DNA of 48,661 nt from SAR92 clade bacterium (lineage in GTDB: Bacteria > Pseudomonadota > Gammaproteobacteria > Pseudomonadales > Porticoccaceae), in assembly GCA_018607525.1 (NCBI GenBank), contig JABBBH010000064.1, positions 1 to 48,661 of the forward strand, read 5' to 3'. Positions 44,076 to 48,661 of this stretch are shown one piece after another (positions within the stretch are counted from its first letter, which is position 1; every line of letters begins with the position of its first letter). The notes under the pieces are model-generated. The model searched no databases. It saw nothing but the letters and a program-made list of their open reading frames with translations, and was not told where the DNA came from. The translations under genes were made by a program, and so were the position numbers.

Positions 44076-45020
44076 GTGTCTAAATTAATGCTCTTTAGCG
44101 GTAATGCTAATCCAGAACTCGCAAACGAAGTTGCTAAATCACTTAGGATAAAACTAAGTGACTCACTTGTTAGCACCTTTTCAGACGGTGAAATCAATAT
44201 TGAAATTCGCGAAAATGTTCGTGGACATGATGTATTCATTATCCAGCCTACCTGTGAGCCAACTCATCGCAACCTAATGGAACTCATTTTGATGGTCGAC
44301 GCTCTTCGTCGTTCATCAGCGGAACGTATTACTGCCGTTGTTCCCTACTTTGGTTATGCTCGACAGGATCGTCGCGTTCGATCAGTGCGCGTACCCATCA
44401 GCGCCAAAGTCGTTGCTGATATGCTTTCCAATGCTGGCGTAGATCGTGTATTGACCGTTGATCTGCACGCAGAACAAATTCAAGGTTTCTTTAACTGTAC
44501 TGTAGATAATATTTACGGTGCACCGGTACTTCTTGACGATATCCAACGTCAGAACTACAAAAATTTACAGGTTGTTTCGCCCGATATCGGTGGTGTTGTT
44601 AGAGCGCGCGCCGTGGCAAAACAACTCGGTTGTGACCTAGCTATTATTGATAAACGTCGTCCTTCAGCTAACGAAAGCGAAGTGATGAACCTCATCGGTG
44701 AAGTTGAAGGTCGTACCTGTCTGCTAATTGACGATATCGTTGATACCGCAGGAACGCTTTGCAAAGCCGCAGAGGCACTTAAAAAGTTTGGTGCAGAAAA
44801 AGTAGTTGCCTACGCAACTCACCCAGTGCTTTCAGGTAAAGCTATCGACAATATTACAAATTCAAGCCTCGACAAGCTAGTGGTAACAAACAGTATTCCA
44901 CTCACTGAAGAAGCGAGAAAGTGCGGCAAGATCCGCACACTAACGCTAGGCAAGCTCTTAGGTGAGTCGGTAAGACGCCTTAGCAATGAAGAATCTATCA
45001 GCGCCATGTTTGTACAATAA
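44076..45020 (+). CDS. prs: Ribose-phosphate pyrophosphokinase
   Basis: [57 protein letters not shown] 44076 preceded by AGGAAG. Confidence 0.97.
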   Translation: MSKLMLFSGNANPELANEVAKSLRIKLSDSLVSTFSDGEINIEIRENVRGHDVFIIQPTCEPTHRNLMELILMVDALRRSSAERITAVVPYFGYARQDRRVRSVRVPISAKVVADMLSNAGVDRVLTVDLHAEQIQGFFNCTVDNIYGAPVLLDDIQRQNYKNLQVVSPDIGGVVRARAVAKQLGCDLAIIDKRRPSANESEVMNLIGEVEGRTCLLIDDIVDTAGTLCKAAEALKKFGAEKVVAYATHPVLSGKAIDNITNSSLDKLVVTNSIPLTEEARKCGKIRTLTLGKLLGESVRRLSNEESISAMFVQ

Positions 45021-45109
45021 CAGGCACTGATTTTATCGCCCAATTATGGGCACTTAACTCCATTACAGGTCTGGTCGCGGTCTGTTTTGGCATATTATAG
45101 GAGACTACC

Positions 45110-45781
45110 ATGTCTACTGATTTTACTATACACGCGAAAGGTCGCGAGGATACAGGGAAAGGTGCGAGCCGCCGCCTGCGTCGTCTGGCCGGAGAAGTAC
45201 CCGCTATCGTTTACGGTGGTAAAAAAGCCCCAGCGCAAATTTCTTTATCTCAAAAAGATATTACTAAAGCGCTAGAAAACGAAGCCTTTTACTCTCACAT
45301 TATCTCATTAGAAGTCGATGGCAAATCTGAAGATGTAATTATTAAAGATCTTCAGCGTCATCCCGCTAAAGCCCACGTAATGCACATGGATTTCTTCCGT
45401 GTTAGCAAAACTACCAAGCTACAAACAAGAGCACCATTACACTTCATTAATGAAGAAGAATGTGTTGGCGTTAAGTTGGGTGGTGGCTTGATTGCTCGCA
45501 GCATGACGGATATTGAAATTAGCTGTCTACCAAAAGATCTACCAGAATATATCGAAGTTGATATGGCTGAAGTAGAACTTGGTGGTTCAGTTCACCTCTC
45601 TGATATCAAACTACCTAAAGGCGTTGAAAGTGTTGCCCTGAGCCACGGTGATGATCACGATCTTCCCGTTGCTGCAGTTAACAAGCCGAAGGAAGTTGAA
45701 GAGATTTCTGATGCAGCACCTGAAACTCCAGATGCACCAGAATCTGAATCAGGTAGCGAAGAGGAAGCAAGCGAAGAGTAA
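45110..45781 (+). CDS. rplY: 50S ribosomal protein L25/CTC
   Basis: [26 protein letters not shown]; long CTC-type with acidic C-terminal tail; between prs and pth. Confidence 0.96.
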   Translation: MSTDFTIHAKGREDTGKGASRRLRRLAGEVPAIVYGGKKAPAQISLSQKDITKALENEAFYSHIISLEVDGKSEDVIIKDLQRHPAKAHVMHMDFFRVSKTTKLQTRAPLHFINEEECVGVKLGGGLIARSMTDIEISCLPKDLPEYIEVDMAEVELGGSVHLSDIKLPKGVESVALSHGDDHDLPVAAVNKPKEVEEISDAAPETPDAPESESGSEEEASEE

Positions 45782-45813
45782 TCTTCATACTTGCTTAACC
45801 TAAGGCTCCGACA

Positions 45814-46398
45814 TTGGAAACGCCCGTAGATATGATTGTAGGGCTGGGAAATCCCGGCCCTAAATATCAACGAACGCGTCATAATGCCGGGGCCGATTTC
45901 GTTAGAGAACTCGCACATTCCGTTAGCGCGACACTCAGCGCAGAAACAAAATTCTTTGGCGAAACTGCGCGCATCACACTGAATGGTAGAGATGTACGCC
46001 TATTAATCCCTAGTACCTATATGAATCGCAGTGGACAGGCAGTAAGCGCCATGGCCAAGTTTTATCAAATTGAGCCACAAAATATCCTAGTCGCTCATGA
46101 CGAACTCGATCATAGCCCCGGCAGCTCAAGGCTTAAATTAGGGGGCGGTCACGGTGGTCATAACGGCTTGCGCGACATTATAAAAAGCCTCGGCAATAAC
46201 AAAGAATTCGCCCGCTTACGCATTGGAATTGGTCACCCAGGGCATGCAGACCAAGTTGCAGACTATGTATTAAAAAAAGCCTCCAAAGGTGATCAGCAAC
46301 TTATAGATAACAGCATCAGTGATGCACTACATCACCTGCCCCATGCCGTTGAAGGTCAATGGGAGCAAGCGATGAACCAACTTCACAGCGCTAACTAG
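45814..46398 (+). CDS. pth: Peptidyl-tRNA hydrolase
   Basis: [65 protein letters not shown]. Confidence 0.97.
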   Translation: METPVDMIVGLGNPGPKYQRTRHNAGADFVRELAHSVSATLSAETKFFGETARITLNGRDVRLLIPSTYMNRSGQAVSAMAKFYQIEPQNILVAHDELDHSPGSSRLKLGGGHGGHNGLRDIIKSLGNNKEFARLRIGIGHPGHADQVADYVLKKASKGDQQLIDNSISDALHHLPHAVEGQWEQAMNQLHSAN

Positions 46399-46418
46399 TA
46401 GCCAAAAAGGACAACAGC

Positions 46419-47510
46419 ATGGGTTTTAATTGTGGCATCGTCGGATTGCCAAATGTCGGCAAATCAACCTTATTCAACGCCCTGACCAAAGCAGGTATTG
46501 GCGCAGAAAACTTTCCTTTCTGCACCATCGAACCCAACACGGGCATTGTCCCCATACCCGATCAGCGCCAAGATATGATTTCCGAAATCGTTCAGCCCGA
46601 AAAACAAATACCCACCAGTATGGAATTTGTTGATATCGCTGGCCTAGTTGCCGGCGCATCAAAAGGTGAAGGTCTAGGTAACCAGTTTCTTGCTAATATT
46701 CGCGAAACCGACGCTATTGCTCACGTAGTACGCTGTTTTGACGATGAAAACGTGATCCACGTCGAAGGCCAAATAAATCCCGCTGACGATATAGCCGTTA
46801 TCAACACAGAACTCGCACTAGCCGATTTAGAAAGCGCCGAAAAAGCCCTTCAGCGATCGGCTAAAGCCGCCAAAGGCAACGATAAAGATGCCAAAGCCTT
46901 AGTGGTAGTTTTAGAGAAGGTCATTCCTCATCTAAACGAAGCGCAACCATTGCGCTCACTGGGTTTAACTGATGATGAACTCAGCGTTCTCAAGCAGCTC
47001 AATCCGCTAACTATAAAGCCGACCATGTATATCGCCAATGTCGACGAAGACGGCTTTGAAAACAACCCCTACCTTGATGCGGTCAAAGAAATTGCCGCAC
47101 AGGAAGGCGCGATTGTTGTCCCAATTTGTAACAAACTAGAAGCCGAAGTCAGCGAACTCGAAGACGACGAAAAAATGGAATTCCTCGAAGAACTTGGTAT
47201 GGAAGAGCCCGGTCTAAACCGTGTGATTCGCGCCGGCTATTCACTGCTAGGCCTACAAACCTACTTTACTGCAGGCCCCAAAGAAGTTCGCGCATGGACC
47301 ATCCCCATCGGAGCCACCGCACCCAACGCTGCCGGTAAGATTCATACCGACTTTGAAAAAGGCTTTATTCGTGCCGAAGTCGTAGCCTATGAAGACTTTA
47401 TTGCCGGTAATGGTGAACAGGGAGCAAAAGAAGCCGGAAAATGGCGACTCGAAGGCAAAGAATACATCGTACAAGACGGCGACCTGATCCACTTCCGCTT
47501 TAATGTCTAA
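46419..47510 (+). CDS. ychF: Redox-regulated ATPase YchF
   Basis: [49 protein letters not shown]-terminal TGS domain. Confidence 0.98.
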   Translation: MGFNCGIVGLPNVGKSTLFNALTKAGIGAENFPFCTIEPNTGIVPIPDQRQDMISEIVQPEKQIPTSMEFVDIAGLVAGASKGEGLGNQFLANIRETDAIAHVVRCFDDENVIHVEGQINPADDIAVINTELALADLESAEKALQRSAKAAKGNDKDAKALVVVLEKVIPHLNEAQPLRSLGLTDDELSVLKQLNPLTIKPTMYIANVDEDGFENNPYLDAVKEIAAQEGAIVVPICNKLEAEVSELEDDEKMEFLEELGMEEPGLNRVIRAGYSLLGLQTYFTAGPKEVRAWTIPIGATAPNAAGKIHTDFEKGFIRAEVVAYEDFIAGNGEQGAKEAGKWRLEGKEYIVQDGDLIHFRFNV

Positions 47511-48423
47511 ACTAAAAGCCCTCAGTGGTCGCTGGAAACTTGGACTACTACTAGCACTGGGTACCGCCACCATGTGGGGTACCCTGCCAGTGGCTTTACA
47601 CCAAGTGGTGCCAACCATCGGGCCCGCCACCAGTACCTTTTTTCGGTTTTTCATCTCCGCCCTACTGCTCACTCCCTATCTGCTAATTACCCAAAAAATC
47701 ATCAACGGGCATAAGCTAAAATCACCCAAACTATTATTCATGACCTTAATTGCAGGGCTTCTGCTCACCGGTAACTACGGCTTTTATATTCTCGGCCTAG
47801 AAAAAACCTCAGCAGAGGCCACACAGGTCATGATTCAGCTCGCCCCCATGTTGCTGTTGTTGGCAGGCCTGTGGTTATTTAAAGAACAATTTACCCCCAC
47901 TCAATGGCTAGGCTTTATTGGGTTTGCCTTAGGACTAATACTATTTTTTGAACGCCAGATAGGCCAGTTACTCATCGAATTTGGCGACTATGGCCTAGGG
48001 TTGCTGTTTATTATGCTGTCAGCCATCTTTTGGACCGGCTATGCCATTATCCAAAAGTTCCTACTCAATGACTTCCAATCATCCGAAACCATGCTGGTTC
48101 TCTATTGGATAGGTAGCCTAGTGTTTCTTCCCCTCAGCGACTTCTCTACATTAGGGCAATTAAACAGCCTACAATGGGCCGCATTGCTGTTTTGCGGGCT
48201 AAACACATTCATTGCCTACGGATGCTTTGCCGAAGCCATGGTGCACTTAGAAGCCTCTAGAGTCAGCGCAATCATCGCCATTACACCGCTATTCACCATT
48301 GCCATCGCCCAGCTAATGCCTATTTCAGATATGGCTGTAGAGCCACTAACAGGGTTGTCTATTTTAGGTGCAATACTGGTGGTCAGCGGATCCATTGCCA
48401 CCGCCATAGCTAAGAAAACCTAA
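47503..48423 (+). CDS. EamA/DMT-superfamily transporter
   Basis: 10-TM pattern, [32 protein letters not shown]; two EamA repeats. Confidence 0.88.
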   Translation: MSKLKALSGRWKLGLLLALGTATMWGTLPVALHQVVPTIGPATSTFFRFFISALLLTPYLLITQKIINGHKLKSPKLLFMTLIAGLLLTGNYGFYILGLEKTSAEATQVMIQLAPMLLLLAGLWLFKEQFTPTQWLGFIGFALGLILFFERQIGQLLIEFGDYGLGLLFIMLSAIFWTGYAIIQKFLLNDFQSSETMLVLYWIGSLVFLPLSDFSTLGQLNSLQWAALLFCGLNTFIAYGCFAEAMVHLEASRVSAIIAITPLFTIAIAQLMPISDMAVEPLTGLSILGAILVVSGSIATAIAKKT

Positions 48424-48492
48424 GTAAATTCATAGAAAAAGTTATCGCGCCGATAAAATCGCCTAACATCACTGATATAACAGGGGAATGGC

Positions 48493-48521
48493 TTGACAAA
48501 CAGGCTATCTGTAGCGAAAAT
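48493..48521 (+). promoter_or_regulatory. Putative stable-RNA promoter of tRNA-Met
   Basis: -35 TTGACA (48493-48498), 17-nt spacer, -10 GAAAAT (48516-48521), GC-rich discriminator GCGCGCC. Confidence 0.55.
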
Positions 48522-48576
48522 GCGCGCCCGTTCCAAGAGTAACTGCAATAGTTGGAACGGCTTCCAACATCTTAGT

Positions 48577-48653
48577 GGCTACGTAGCTCAGCTGGTTAGA
48601 GCACAGCATTCATAATGCTGGGGTCGGTGGTTCAAGTCCACCCGTAGCTACCA
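48577..48653 (+). tRNA. tRNA-Met (elongator-like, anticodon CAT), CCA encoded
   Basis: GGCTACG TA GCTCAGCTGGTTAGAGC A CAGCA-TTCATAA-TGCTG GGGTC GGTGG-TTCAAGT-CCACC CGTAGCT A CCA. Confidence 0.96.
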
Positions 48654-48661
48654 TTTAAATC

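Noticed and set aside
45038-45051. GCCCA-ATTA-TGGGC hairpin between prs and rplY considered as a terminator
   Set aside because: Only 5 bp and followed by CACTTAACTCC without a T-tract; not a convincing Rho-independent terminator.
47253-47672. 139-aa minus-strand ORF across ychF and the EamA gene
   Set aside because: Antisense to both conserved genes.
48442-48456. TTATCG-CGC-CGATAA palindrome after the EamA gene considered as a terminator
   Set aside because: No downstream T-tract on the plus strand; 6-bp AT-rich stem only.

Overview
The window is a gammaproteobacterial chromosomal segment (moderate GC; probably a marine Cellvibrionales/SAR92-like lineage, though that placement is only an impression). 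It is almost entirely conserved housekeeping gene blocks: prfC; umuDC with a LexA box; hemH; proA-nadD-rsfS-rlmH-mrdA-rodA-mltB-rlpA-dacA-ybeD-lipB-lipA; an RND efflux pump; ppa; rpoS-nlpD-DUF368/popT-pcm-truD-ispF-ispD-ftsB-eno-kdsA-pyrG-tilS-UPF0270; trmL-fldB-mnmC; hemA-hemX-hemY; lolB-ispE-tRNA-Gln-prs-rplY-pth-ychF-EamA; tRNA-Met. I saw no prophage, IS element, CRISPR array, toxin-antitoxin or defence island, and no clearly novel multigene system. The points worth a second look are smaller: truD appears to start at a non-canonical ATT codon; hemA is followed by hemX-hemY instead of prfA-prmC; surE is missing from the truD-pcm interval, while a DUF368 (PopT-like) gene lies between nlpD and pcm; the tRNA-Met leader has three mutually exclusive pairing segments behind a GC-rich-discriminator promoter; ispE ends 1 nt before a tRNA; a structured inverted repeat lies upstream of hemA; and two small proteins are uncharacterised. 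All calls come from reading motifs and synteny by eye; no searches were run.
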